Of a stretch of DNA of 64,000 nucleotides, positions 41,073 through 48,919 are shown in pieces. How positions within the stretch are numbered: position 1 is the stretch's first letter; every line of letters begins with the position of its first letter. Source of the stretch: Aquipuribacter hungaricus. Its GTDB lineage: Bacteria; Actinomycetota; Actinomycetes; Actinomycetales; JBBAYJ01. The stretch is from NCBI RefSeq assembly GCF_042663885.1, contig NZ_JBHSXV010000001.1. One strand, 5' to 3'. Made by a program: the position numbers and the translations under genes. The notes beneath the pieces are model-generated. The model saw only the letters and a list, made by a program, of their open reading frames with translations. It was not told the DNA's origin and made no database searches.

Positions 41073-42107
41073 GTGACGACAGCGTCCGAGCCGCGCCCCG
41101 GGCAGCGGCCGGCGACCCTCAGCGACGTGGCCCGCCTGGCAGGGGTGTCCATCGCGACCGCGTCCAAGGCGCTCAACGGCCGGCAGCAGGTGCGCGCCGA
41201 GACCCGCACCCGGGTCATCGAGGCGGCCGAGCGCCTGTCCTTCTCGCCGAACGCGCTCGCGCGGGGTCTCATCGCCGGCCGCACCGGGACGGTCGGGCTG
41301 CTCACGTCGGACCTGGAGGGCCGCTTCTCCATCCCCATCCTGCTGGGCGCCGAGGACGCGTTCGGCTCGGGGAGCACCTCGGTGCTGCTGTGCGACGCCC
41401 GCGGGGACGCCATCCGCGAGAGCCACCACCTGAGGGCGCTGCTGTCGCGCCGGGTCGACGGCCTCATCGTCGTGGGCGCGCGCCCGGACTCCCGGCCCTC
41501 GATCGGCCGGGCCCTGCCGGTCCCGGTGGTGTACGCCTACGCCCCCTCCGAGCACAAGGACGACCTGTCGCTCGTGGTCGACAACCACGGCGGAGGCCGC
41601 GCCGCCGTGCGCCACCTGCTCGACTGCGGACGGTCGCGGATCGCGCACATCACCGGGGACCCGTCCTACGGCGCCACGCAGGACCGCGCGAACGGCGCCC
41701 TGGCCGAGCTCGCCACCGAGGGGGTGCCGCTGGCGGGCGGCCGGGTCCTGTTCGGCGCCTGGTCCGAGGCGTGGGGACGCGGCGCCACCCGGATGCTGCT
41801 GTCGCAGTCGCCCGACGTCGACGCGGTGTTCGCCGGCTCCGACCAGATCGCCCGCGGCGTGCTCGATGCCCTCCAGGAGGCGGGCCGGTCTGTCCCCGAC
41901 GACGTGGCCGTCATCGGCTTCGACAACTGGGAGATCTTCGCCGCAGGCGCGCGCCCCGCGCTGAGCAGCATCGACATGAACCTCCAGCAGCTCGGCCGGG
42001 TCGCCGCGCAGCGCCTGTTCGCCGCCATCCGCGGGACGATGGGGTCCGGGGTGGAGAAGCTGCCGTGCCGGCTCGTGCCCCGGGAGTCGACCGCCCCCGC
42101 GGCCTGA
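41073..42107 (+). CDS. LacI-family transcriptional regulator (arabinose locus, second)
   Basis: A 344-residue LacI-type repressor: DNA-binding domain LSDVARLAGVSIATASKALN, hinge SFSPNALARGLIAG, and the sensor domain with VDGLIVVGARPDS, IAHITGDPSYGATQDRANG, FAGSDQIARGVLDALQEAGR and VIGFDNWEIFAAGARPALSS. GTG 41073 has AGGAGG a few bases upstream. It is divergent from the sugar importer operon with an operator-like site between, so it is the prime candidate for repressor of the importer and HypBA1-like gene, relieved by an arabinose oligosaccharide or sugar. Confidence 0.92.
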   Translation: MTTASEPRPGQRPATLSDVARLAGVSIATASKALNGRQQVRAETRTRVIEAAERLSFSPNALARGLIAGRTGTVGLLTSDLEGRFSIPILLGAEDAFGSGSTSVLLCDARGDAIRESHHLRALLSRRVDGLIVVGARPDSRPSIGRALPVPVVYAYAPSEHKDDLSLVVDNHGGGRAAVRHLLDCGRSRIAHITGDPSYGATQDRANGALAELATEGVPLAGGRVLFGAWSEAWGRGATRMLLSQSPDVDAVFAGSDQIARGVLDALQEAGRSVPDDVAVIGFDNWEIFAAGARPALSSIDMNLQQLGRVAAQRLFAAIRGTMGSGVEKLPCRLVPRESTAPAA

Positions 42108-42140
42108 CCCGCGTCCCTCCGCCGGCACCCCGCGACGGCG

Positions 42141-42932
42141 TCAGGACGTCGGGGTGGCCGCCGGCGCCGGGGCAAGGACGACCCGGACGTCGTGCCCGCG
42201 CCACTGCTCGGCCGCGTCGGGGACGTCGGTGACGAGGACGTCGAGCCCGTCGGGCGCCGCGACCAGGTAGGGGGCGGTGGTGCCGTGCTTGCTGCTGTCG
42301 GCGAGCACGGCCACGCGCGCAGAGCCGGCGGCCATGGCGGTCTTGACCTCCGCGTCGAGGAGGTCGACGGACGTGGCACCGACCCGCGGGTGCAGCGCGC
42401 AGGCGCCGAGCACCGCCCAGTCGGCGCGGTAGCGGGCGGTGCCCGCCACGGCAGCCGGCCCGACGAGCGAGCGCGACCGGGCGTCCCAGGCCCCGCCGGT
42501 CACGTGCACCGTGACGCCGGAGCCGCGCTCCCCCAGGGCGAGCGCGACGTCCACCGAGCTGGTCACCACGGTGAGGGGGCGCAGGTGCTGCGCGAGGAGC
42601 ACCGCCCGGGCGAACGCCAGGACGGTGGAGCCGGCGTCGAGCATGAGGGTCTGCCCGGGAGCGACCAGCTGTACGGCCGCGGCCGCGATGCCCGCCTTCT
42701 CGTCGACGGCGAGGTCCTGCCGGTCGGCCCAGGACGCCCGTGCGGGGTCGACCGCCACCGCGCCACCGTGGGTCTTCTGCACGTGCCCGGCGGCGGCGAG
42801 GGCGCGCAGGTCGCGCCTAACGGTGTCCTCGGACACCCCGAGGGCGACAGCCAGCCCGGCCACCTCGACGCGGCCGTGCTCCTTGAGGCCGGACAGAATC
42901 CTGTCTTGCCGCTCCTGGGCGAACTCCCGCAT
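42141..42932 (-). CDS. DeoR-family transcriptional regulator
   Basis: A 263-residue DeoR-type repressor: N-terminal helix-turn-helix RQDRILSGLKEHGRVEVAGL, VSEDTVRRDLRALAAAG and the following HGGAV, then a sugar-phosphate isomerase-like sensor domain (LMLDAGSTVLAFAR, VVTSSVDVALALGERG, VAVLADSSKHGTTAPYLVA). It is divergent from the MFS transporter at 42998, and a pair of TGCCGAA direct repeats 20 bp apart lies in the 65-base gap. The usual ligand class is a phosphorylated sugar. The convergent LacI gene ends 33 bases away. Confidence 0.9.
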   Translation of the reverse strand: MREFAQERQDRILSGLKEHGRVEVAGLAVALGVSEDTVRRDLRALAAAGHVQKTHGGAVAVDPARASWADRQDLAVDEKAGIAAAAVQLVAPGQTLMLDAGSTVLAFARAVLLAQHLRPLTVVTSSVDVALALGERGSGVTVHVTGGAWDARSRSLVGPAAVAGTARYRADWAVLGACALHPRVGATSVDLLDAEVKTAMAAGSARVAVLADSSKHGTTAPYLVAAPDGLDVLVTDVPDAAEQWRGHDVRVVLAPAPAATPTS

Positions 42933-42947
42933 CCCTGCCGCCTTCTG

Positions 42948-42974
42948 TGCCGAAATGTTCTTGACTCTGCCGAA
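42948..42974. promoter_or_regulatory. Direct-repeat candidate binding site for the DeoR regulator
   Basis: TGCCGAA occurs at 42948-42954 and 42968-42974, exactly 20 bp apart (two helical turns), in similar context (CTGTGCCGAA, CTCTGCCGAAG), in the short gap between divergent deoR-type and MFS genes. DeoR regulators often bind spaced direct repeats. Confidence 0.5.
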
Positions 42975-42997
42975 GTATGCACGATTGACTGCGGCTC

Positions 42998-44263
42998 GTG
43001 CCCCACACCTCTCCCGCCGCGAGCGACACCCTGCCTGACGGCCCGCTGCCCGCGCGCGGCCCTGCCGCCCCCTCCACCACCGCGCTCGCGGTGGTCGGCG
43101 TCGTCGGCTTCCTCGTCCTGGGCGTGCTCAGCAGCGCGCTCGGGCCCGCGCTGCCCGCGCTGCGGGCGCGGCACGACCTGGACGCCCCCGGCGCCGCGCT
43201 CCTGCTCACCGCCTTCTCGGCCGGCGCGACGGCCGGGGTGCTGCTGGCAGGGGCGCTGCGACGACGGCTGCCGGTGTCGGTGCTCCTGGCCGGCGGGGCG
43301 GCGGCCGTCGCGGTCGGCAGCGTCGGGCTGCCGCCGGCGGGCGGTGCTGCGGTCGCCGCGGGCTGCGTGCTCCTGGCCGGCCTCGGCTTCGGCCTGCTGG
43401 ACCTGCTGCTCAACCGGGTCCTCGCCGGCGCGGGCAGCCGGGGCGGGGCGGTGCTCATGGCGGTGAGCGCGGCCTTCGGCGTCAGCGCGGTCGGCACGCC
43501 GCTGCTCGTCGGCTGGCGCTCGGGGAGCCTGCTCGTGCCGTTCCTCGCCTGCGGGCTCGGCGCGGTACTGCTGGCCGTGCTCAGCACCCGGCTCCGGCTG
43601 CCGGTCGACGCGCCGGCCGCCGCGCCTGCCCCGGGACCTGCCGCGGGCCCCGCCACGGCGTCAGGTCCCGGCGCGGCTTCGGGCGAGCACCCGAGCGCGC
43701 GGCCCGCCCCCGCGGCCGCCGGCGGGGTGTCGGCGCTCGCCCTGCTGGGCGTCGTGCTGCTCGGCTACGTAACCGTCGAGGGCGGCGTTGCCGGGTGGGA
43801 GACGACGCACCTGCTCGCCACCACGGCCAGCACCGAGGAGGACGCCGCCCGCGCGGTGGCGCTGTTCTGGGGCGGGCTCACGCTCGGCCGGCTGCTCGCC
43901 GCGCCCCTGGCCGCGCGGCTGCACCCGCGCCACCTCGTCCTCGGGTCCCTGGCGGCCGGGACGGCTGGCCTCCTCCTCGCCGCAGCGCCCGGGGCCGCGG
44001 TCGCGGGGTACGCGCTCACCGGGCTCGTCGTCGCGCCGGTGTTCCCGGCCGTCGTCGCGTGGCACGCGCGCAGCTTCCCCGACGGGCACGGCCTGACCGC
44101 GCTGTTCGCCGCCGGGCTGGCCGGACCGGTGCTCACCGCGCCGCTCATCGGCGCGATGGTCGGCTCGCGCGGCGCGGACGTCGTCCCCTGGACCCTGGCC
44201 GGCCTGGCCGGGCTCACCACGCTCGTGGTCGTGACGACCCGGGGCTCGCGCGCGCTGCGGTGA
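42998..44263 (+). CDS. MFS transporter
   Basis: A 421-residue major facilitator with about twelve predicted transmembrane helices in two halves joined by an Ala/Pro/Gly-rich loop (about residues 205-245). The first half has FLVLGVLSSALGPALPALRARHDL, as seen in sugar-type MFS carriers of the FucP/YbjJ-like group; the second half ends VVPWTLAGLAGLTTLVVV. It is divergent from the DeoR-type regulator, so a sugar or sugar-derived compound is a likely substrate, but nothing specific can be read. GTG 42998 is the first start after the regulatory gap. Confidence 0.83.
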   Translation: MPHTSPAASDTLPDGPLPARGPAAPSTTALAVVGVVGFLVLGVLSSALGPALPALRARHDLDAPGAALLLTAFSAGATAGVLLAGALRRRLPVSVLLAGGAAAVAVGSVGLPPAGGAAVAAGCVLLAGLGFGLLDLLLNRVLAGAGSRGGAVLMAVSAAFGVSAVGTPLLVGWRSGSLLVPFLACGLGAVLLAVLSTRLRLPVDAPAAAPAPGPAAGPATASGPGAASGEHPSARPAPAAAGGVSALALLGVVLLGYVTVEGGVAGWETTHLLATTASTEEDAARAVALFWGGLTLGRLLAAPLAARLHPRHLVLGSLAAGTAGLLLAAAPGAAVAGYALTGLVVAPVFPAVVAWHARSFPDGHGLTALFAAGLAGPVLTAPLIGAMVGSRGADVVPWTLAGLAGLTTLVVVTTRGSRALR

Positions 44264-44301
44264 CGCCGACGGCGTCGTCGCGGGCTGAAAGAGATCAACG
44301 T

Positions 44302-44349
44302 CCACCATAGAGGGGGTACTTGCACGGCTGTAACTACCAGATGTAGTGT
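44302..44349 (+). promoter_or_regulatory. RNR operon promoter with tandem NrdR-like boxes
   Basis: TTGCAC (44320-44325), an 18-base spacer and TAGTGT (44344-44349) form a promoter. Two 16-mers resemble the NrdR box (consensus ACACTATATATAGTGT): CCACCATAGAGGGGGT at 44302-44317 (10 of 16) and CTACCAGATGTAGTGT at 44334-44349 (11 of 16). They start 32 bp apart, the three-turn spacing typical of NrdR sites, and the second covers the -10. Confidence 0.65.
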
Positions 44350-44354
44350 CCTTG

Positions 44355-44545
44355 GCGCAGCAGGTTCACCTCCCCAGCCAGGGGCGGTGTCGCAAGAGGG
44401 AACCCGGTGAGAGTCCGGGACTGCCCCGCAGCGGTGAACGGGAACGACAGCCGTCATGAGCACTGGGTCCGCGGACCTGGGAAGCGACGGCCGGTAGGTG
44501 GGCGCCCCGGCGCCCGTGCCCGTGAGTCCGAAGACCTGCCCGCTG
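44355..44545 (+). promoter_or_regulatory. Cobalamin (adenosylcobalamin) riboswitch
   Basis: The leader of the ribonucleotide reductase operon contains the conserved parts of the cobalamin riboswitch in order: AAGAGGGAACCCGGTGAGA, GTCCGGGACTGCCCCGCAGC and GGTGAA around 44394-44439, a GTCATGAGCACTGGG segment, GGGAAGCGACGGCCGGTAGG (44480-44499) and CGTGAGTCCGAAGACCTGCC (44521-44540). A GC-rich hairpin just after (CCGCGCGCACCCGTGCGCGG) may be the expression platform. When B12 is plentiful the class I enzyme should be turned down, implying a B12-dependent class II enzyme (NrdJ) elsewhere in the genome. Confidence 0.93.
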
Positions 44546-44700
44546 CACCGCGCGCACCCGTGCGCGGTTCGTCCGGTGCCCCGTGGGAGGGCGACGACGG
44601 CCAGGTGACGTCGGCGGCCCCCGGGCCGCCCGGACGTCGCCCGACCATGCGGCTCCTCCCCCGTGCACCGGCGCCACCAGGCACCACGTGGAGGACGTGC

Positions 44701-47286
44701 ATGGACATCACCGTCGTCAAGCGGGACGGCTCGGTCGAGCCCTATGACGGGTACAAGATCGCGCAGGCCATCGAGGACGCGAGCCGGGGGCTGGACCCCG
44801 AGGTCGTCCGCACCACCCAGCTGCTCGCCGAGCTGGAGATCACGCTGTTCGACCGGATCACCAGCCAGCAGCTGGACGAGTCGGTCATCCAGGTCGCCGT
44901 GCAGAACGTCAAGGACGACCCCGGCTACGACGTCGTCGCCGCCCGGCTGCTGCTCAAGACCCTCTACAAGCGCGTGCTCGGGGACTACGACGGTCCCGAC
45001 GAGCTCCGCGCGCTGCACCGTCGCCGTTTCGGCGACCACGTCCGCGGCCTCGTCGCCGCCGGGCTGCTGGACACCCGGCTGGGTGAGCTGTTCGACCTCG
45101 ACCGGCTCGCCGCCGCCGTGGACCCCGCCCGGGACGACCTGCTCCGCTACGTCGGGGTCGTCACCCTCACCAACCGCTACGCCGTGCACGACCTGGACCG
45201 GCAGGCCCTCGAGGTGCCCCAGTACGTGTGGATGCGCGCCGCCATGGGCCTCAGCCTCCTGGCCCCGGACCCGACGGCCAGCGCGCTGGAGTACTACGCG
45301 TCGGTCTCGCGGCTGCACTACCTGCCGGCCGGTTCGACGCTGGTCAACGTCGGCACCCCCGTCGCCCAGCTGTCCAACTGCTTCGTCATGCAGATGGACG
45401 ACGACATCGACCACATCGCCCGGTCCGTCCGCGACGTCATGTGGCTCACCAAGGGCACCGGCGGCATCGGCCTGTCGGTCACCAAGCTCCGGGCGGAGGG
45501 CTCGCCCATCCGCAGCAACAACACCGCCTCGACGGGCCCGGTCCCGTTCATGCACACCATCGACTCCACGCTGCGGGCCGTGTCGCGGGGCGGCAAGAAG
45601 TTCGGGGCCCTGTGCTTCTACATGGAGAACTGGCACCTGGACTTCCCGCAGTTCCTCGACCTGCGGCAGAGCTCCGGCGACCCGTACCGGCGCACCCGGA
45701 CCGCCAACACGGCGGTGTGGATCTCGGACGAGTTCATGCGCCGCGTCGAGGCCGACGAGCCCTGGTACCTGTTCGACCCCGCCGAGACGCCCGACCTCGT
45801 CGAGCTCACCGGGGCCGCGTTCGGCGCCCGGTACGCGGAGTACGTCGCCATGGCCGAGGCGGGGCAGCTGCGCGCGCACGCCACGGTGGGGGCCAGGGAG
45901 CAGCTGCGGGCGATCCTCACCAGCCTGCAGACCACGTCCCACCCCTGGCTGACGTGGAAGGACACCGTCAACACCCGCGCCCTCAACGACAACACCGGCA
46001 CGATCCACCTGTCCAACCTCTGCACCGAGATCACGCTGCCGCAGGACCGCGACGAGACCTCGGTCTGCAACCTCGCCTCGGTCAACCTCGCCCACCACCT
46101 CCGCGCGGACGTCGGCGAGCTCGACTGGGACCTGCTGCGCACCACGGTGCGGCGGGCGGTGCGCCACCTCGACGACCTCGTCGACGTCACCCGCTCCTCC
46201 GTCCCCGAGGCCGACCGGTCCAACGAGCGCAACCGGGCCGTGGGCCTGGGGATGATGGGCTTCACCGACCTCGTCGAGCAGCTCGGGCTGTCCTACGAGA
46301 GCGAGGAGGCCTACGAGCTCGTCGACCGGGTGACGGAGTTCGTCAGCTTCCACGCCATCTCCGCCAGCGCGGACCTGGCGGCCGAGCGCGGGGCCTACCC
46401 CGCCTTCGCCGGGTCCGGCTGGAGCCGCGGCCTGCTGCCGGTCGACACCCTGGACGTGCTCGCCGCCGACCGCGGCGTGCCCGTCGACGTCGACCGCACC
46501 CGCCGCCAGGACTGGGAGTCCCTGCGCCGGCGCACCCGCGCCGGCATGCGCAACGCCACCGTGATGGCCATCGCCCCCACCGCGTCCATCGGGCTCGTCG
46601 CCGGGACCACGCCCGGTCTCGACCCGCAGTTCACCCAGCTGTTCGCCCGGTCGACCAGCTCGGGCAAGTTCCTCGAGGTCAACCGCAACCTCGTGGCCGC
46701 GCTCAAGGAGCGCGGGCTGTGGGAGCAGGTGCGGGAGCCCCTGCTGGCCGCCCGCGGCGACCTGTCGCAGGTGCCCGGTGTGCCGGCGGACCTGCAGCGC
46801 GTCTACCGGACGTCGTTCCAGCTGTCGCCGTACGCGTTCCTCGAGGTCGCGGCCCGCGCGCAGAAGTGGGTCGACCAGGCCATCAGCCGGAACATGTACC
46901 TGTCCAGCCGCGACGTCGGCGAGATGGTCGACGTCTACACCGCCGCGTGGCGCCGGGGCGTCAAGACGACCTACTACCTGCACATGCTTCCGCGGCACAA
47001 CGCCGAGCAGAGCACCGTGCGGGTGAACAAGGCGGAGGAGCCGGTGGCCGCCGGGGCCGGGTCGCGCGGTCCTGCGCCGGCCGTGGTCGCGGCGGGTGCG
47101 CCGAGGCGACGCGGGTTCGGCGGGGTCTCGGCCCCGCCCCCGACGGCGGGCGCACCACAGGCACCGGCCGGCCCGTCCGAGACCCCCGTGACGGGCGCGG
47201 GCACGGGCGTGATGGCGGTCGCCGCGGCCGTCGACACCTGCCCGGTGGACCCGCAGGAGCGCCTGGACTGCGAGGCCTGCCAGTGA
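44701..47286 (+). CDS. nrdA: Ribonucleoside-diphosphate reductase large subunit (class I, NrdA)
   Basis: An 861-residue catalytic subunit that reduces ribonucleoside diphosphates. It begins with an ATP-cone (VVKRDGSVEPYDGYKIAQAI, residues about 4-95), the overall activity site. Catalytic features are SNCFVM (first redox Cys), NLCTE (radical Cys with Asn/Glu), SVCNL (second redox Cys), the KTTYYLHML Tyr-Tyr pair of the radical path, and the C-terminal CEAC pair that relays electrons from thioredoxin. Between the body and CEAC lies a long Ala/Pro/Gly-rich linker (about residues 775-850). GGAGG precedes ATG 44701. It is controlled by the cobalamin riboswitch and probably NrdR. The stop overlaps nrdB. 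Confidence 0.95.
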   Translation: MDITVVKRDGSVEPYDGYKIAQAIEDASRGLDPEVVRTTQLLAELEITLFDRITSQQLDESVIQVAVQNVKDDPGYDVVAARLLLKTLYKRVLGDYDGPDELRALHRRRFGDHVRGLVAAGLLDTRLGELFDLDRLAAAVDPARDDLLRYVGVVTLTNRYAVHDLDRQALEVPQYVWMRAAMGLSLLAPDPTASALEYYASVSRLHYLPAGSTLVNVGTPVAQLSNCFVMQMDDDIDHIARSVRDVMWLTKGTGGIGLSVTKLRAEGSPIRSNNTASTGPVPFMHTIDSTLRAVSRGGKKFGALCFYMENWHLDFPQFLDLRQSSGDPYRRTRTANTAVWISDEFMRRVEADEPWYLFDPAETPDLVELTGAAFGARYAEYVAMAEAGQLRAHATVGAREQLRAILTSLQTTSHPWLTWKDTVNTRALNDNTGTIHLSNLCTEITLPQDRDETSVCNLASVNLAHHLRADVGELDWDLLRTTVRRAVRHLDDLVDVTRSSVPEADRSNERNRAVGLGMMGFTDLVEQLGLSYESEEAYELVDRVTEFVSFHAISASADLAAERGAYPAFAGSGWSRGLLPVDTLDVLAADRGVPVDVDRTRRQDWESLRRRTRAGMRNATVMAIAPTASIGLVAGTTPGLDPQFTQLFARSTSSGKFLEVNRNLVAALKERGLWEQVREPLLAARGDLSQVPGVPADLQRVYRTSFQLSPYAFLEVAARAQKWVDQAISRNMYLSSRDVGEMVDVYTAAWRRGVKTTYYLHMLPRHNAEQSTVRVNKAEEPVAAGAGSRGPAPAVVAAGAPRRRGFGGVSAPPPTAGAPQAPAGPSETPVTGAGTGVMAVAAAVDTCPVDPQERLDCEACQ

Positions 47287-48266
47287 GCATCCTCGGGACC
47301 GGCATCACGGAGGGCCTGCTCCTCAAGCCCGTCCGCTACCAGTGGGCGGCCGACCTCTACGACCAGGCCGTGGCCAACACCTGGTTCCCCCACGAGGTCC
47401 AGCTCGGCGAGGACCTGGCGGACTTCCGGCGCATGAGCGAGGAGGAGCGGCACGCGCTCACCTTCCTCATGAGCTACTTCAACCCCAACGAGCTGCTGGT
47501 CAACAAGGCCCTGGCCTTCGGGGTGTACCCCTACGTCGCCGCGGCCGAGGCGCACCTGTACCTGGCCAAGCAGATGTGGGAGGAGGCCAACCACGTCATG
47601 GCCTTCGAGTACGTCCTGGAGACCTTCCCCATCAACCGCGAGAAGGCCTACGCCGCGCACGTCGACGTCCCGTCCATGGCCGCCAAGGAGGAGTTCGAGG
47701 TCCGCTACGTCCGGCGGATGGCCGAGCAGACCGTGGACATCACCACCGTGGAGGGCAAGAAGGACTTCGTCCGCAACCTCGTCGCCTACAACGTGGTGCT
47801 CGAGGGGATCTGGTTCTACTCCGGCTTCATGGTCGCGCTGTCGTTCCGGCAGCGGAACCTGCTGCGCAACTTCGGCGCCCTGATCGACTGGGTGGTGCGC
47901 GACGAGAGCCTGCACCTGAAGTTCGGCATCAACCTCGTGCTCACCGTGCTGGAGGAGAACCCGGAGCTGCAGACGGCCGAGTTCGCCGACGAGATCCGGC
48001 AGATGGTCCTGGACGCCGTGGCCCTGGAGGAGGCCTACAACCGGGACCTGCTCCCCCACGGCATCCTCGGGATGAACGCCGACTACATCAACAGCTACGT
48101 CCGGTACCTGGCCGACCGACGCCTCGAGGAGCTCGGGTTCGAGGCGCACTACGGCGACACCAACCCGGCGCGGTGGATGGCGACGGCGAACGACACCCTG
48201 CAGCTGGTCAACTTCTTTGAGTCCATCAACACCAGCTACGAGGTGGACGCCCGGGCCGGCTCGTGA
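47283..48266 (+). CDS. nrdB: Ribonucleotide reductase small subunit, class Ic type (Phe at radical-Tyr site)
   Basis: A 327-residue ferritin-like radical-generating subunit. Metal ligands are E70 (NPNELL), E101 and H104 (WEEANH), E174 (VVLEG), E208 and H211 (DESLH). The spacings (31, 3, 73, 34, 3) equal those of Chlamydia class Ic R2. The position four after the first His, where class Ia has the radical Tyr, is F108, and the first ligand is Glu instead of Asp; both are class Ic marks. A Mn/Fe cofactor would then replace the tyrosyl radical. GTG 47283 overlaps the nrdA stop by four bases (GTGA). The end overlaps the next start. Confidence 0.93.
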   Translation: MSILGTGITEGLLLKPVRYQWAADLYDQAVANTWFPHEVQLGEDLADFRRMSEEERHALTFLMSYFNPNELLVNKALAFGVYPYVAAAEAHLYLAKQMWEEANHVMAFEYVLETFPINREKAYAAHVDVPSMAAKEEFEVRYVRRMAEQTVDITTVEGKKDFVRNLVAYNVVLEGIWFYSGFMVALSFRQRNLLRNFGALIDWVVRDESLHLKFGINLVLTVLEENPELQTAEFADEIRQMVLDAVALEEAYNRDLLPHGILGMNADYINSYVRYLADRRLEELGFEAHYGDTNPARWMATANDTLQLVNFFESINTSYEVDARAGS

Positions 48267-48919
48267 CGGCGGCGGTCGCGGTGACCGTCCTCGGGGTCCT
48301 GGCGTGGGTCGGGGGGCGGCGGTGCGGACGCGACGCCGGTCACCTGACGACGGTCGCCGAGGTCCGGCGGCTGGCGGGCCCGGTGCCCGCCAACGCTGCC
48401 CTGCTCGCCGTGGGGCACGGGGTCGCGGCGGTGCTGGCGCTGGCCCTCGCCGCGGCCCTGCGGCCGGGGCAGGTCGACCCGTCCCTCCCCACGGCGGCAA
48501 CCACCGCGGCAGCTCCGGCGGCGGTCCCGGCGGCGCTCGCCGTGGCCCTGGTGGTCGCGATCGCTGTGCGGGTCGACCGTCGACGGGCACCCGGCGCGGC
48601 GGTCACCGTTGCGCCGGGGCCGGTGCTAGGGCTGGTCGCGGAGGTCCGGTCCCGGGGCGGCCGCTCGGGACCGGCGCTCGGGTGGCGGCAGGTGGTCGGG
48701 ATCGGGGTCGTGCTGGGGCTCCCCGCCGCGGCGCCGGTGCTGGCCGCCGCCCTGGTGCTGCCGGGGCTGCCCGGCCTCCCGGCCGGCGCGGCGGGCGGGA
48801 CCGTGGCCGCCCTGGCGGTCGTCGGCGGCCTCGGCGCGCTCGGCGCGGGCACGAGTCCGCCCAGGACCACGGGCCCTCGGACCGCCGGTCACGGCACGGA
48901 GAGGCCGTCCATCGCGTAG
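48263..48919 (+). CDS. Hypothetical Ala-rich membrane protein after nrdB
   Basis: A possible 218-residue protein with several hydrophobic segments (VAVTVLGVLAWVGG, NAALLAVGHGVAAVLALALAAAL, VPAALAVALVVAIAVRV, VVGIGVVLGLPAAAPVLAAALVL, TVAALAVVGGLGALGAG). GTG 48263 overlaps the nrdB stop (GTGA), which favours a real, coupled gene. No family is recognised, and its composition is so Ala/Gly/Val-rich that a spurious frame cannot be excluded. Its last 31 bases overlap the convergent TIM-barrel-like gene. Confidence 0.5.
   Translation: MTAAVAVTVLGVLAWVGGRRCGRDAGHLTTVAEVRRLAGPVPANAALLAVGHGVAAVLALALAAALRPGQVDPSLPTAATTAAAPAAVPAALAVALVVAIAVRVDRRRAPGAAVTVAPGPVLGLVAEVRSRGGRSGPALGWRQVVGIGVVLGLPAAAPVLAAALVLPGLPGLPAGAAGGTVAALAVVGGLGALGAGTSPPRTTGPRTAGHGTERPSIA

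Noticed and set aside
43765..46998. A 1,077-codon minus-strand open frame opposite nrdA
   Set aside because: It crosses the cobalamin riboswitch and the promoter and is compositionally a shadow of nrdA, which has all its catalytic motifs.
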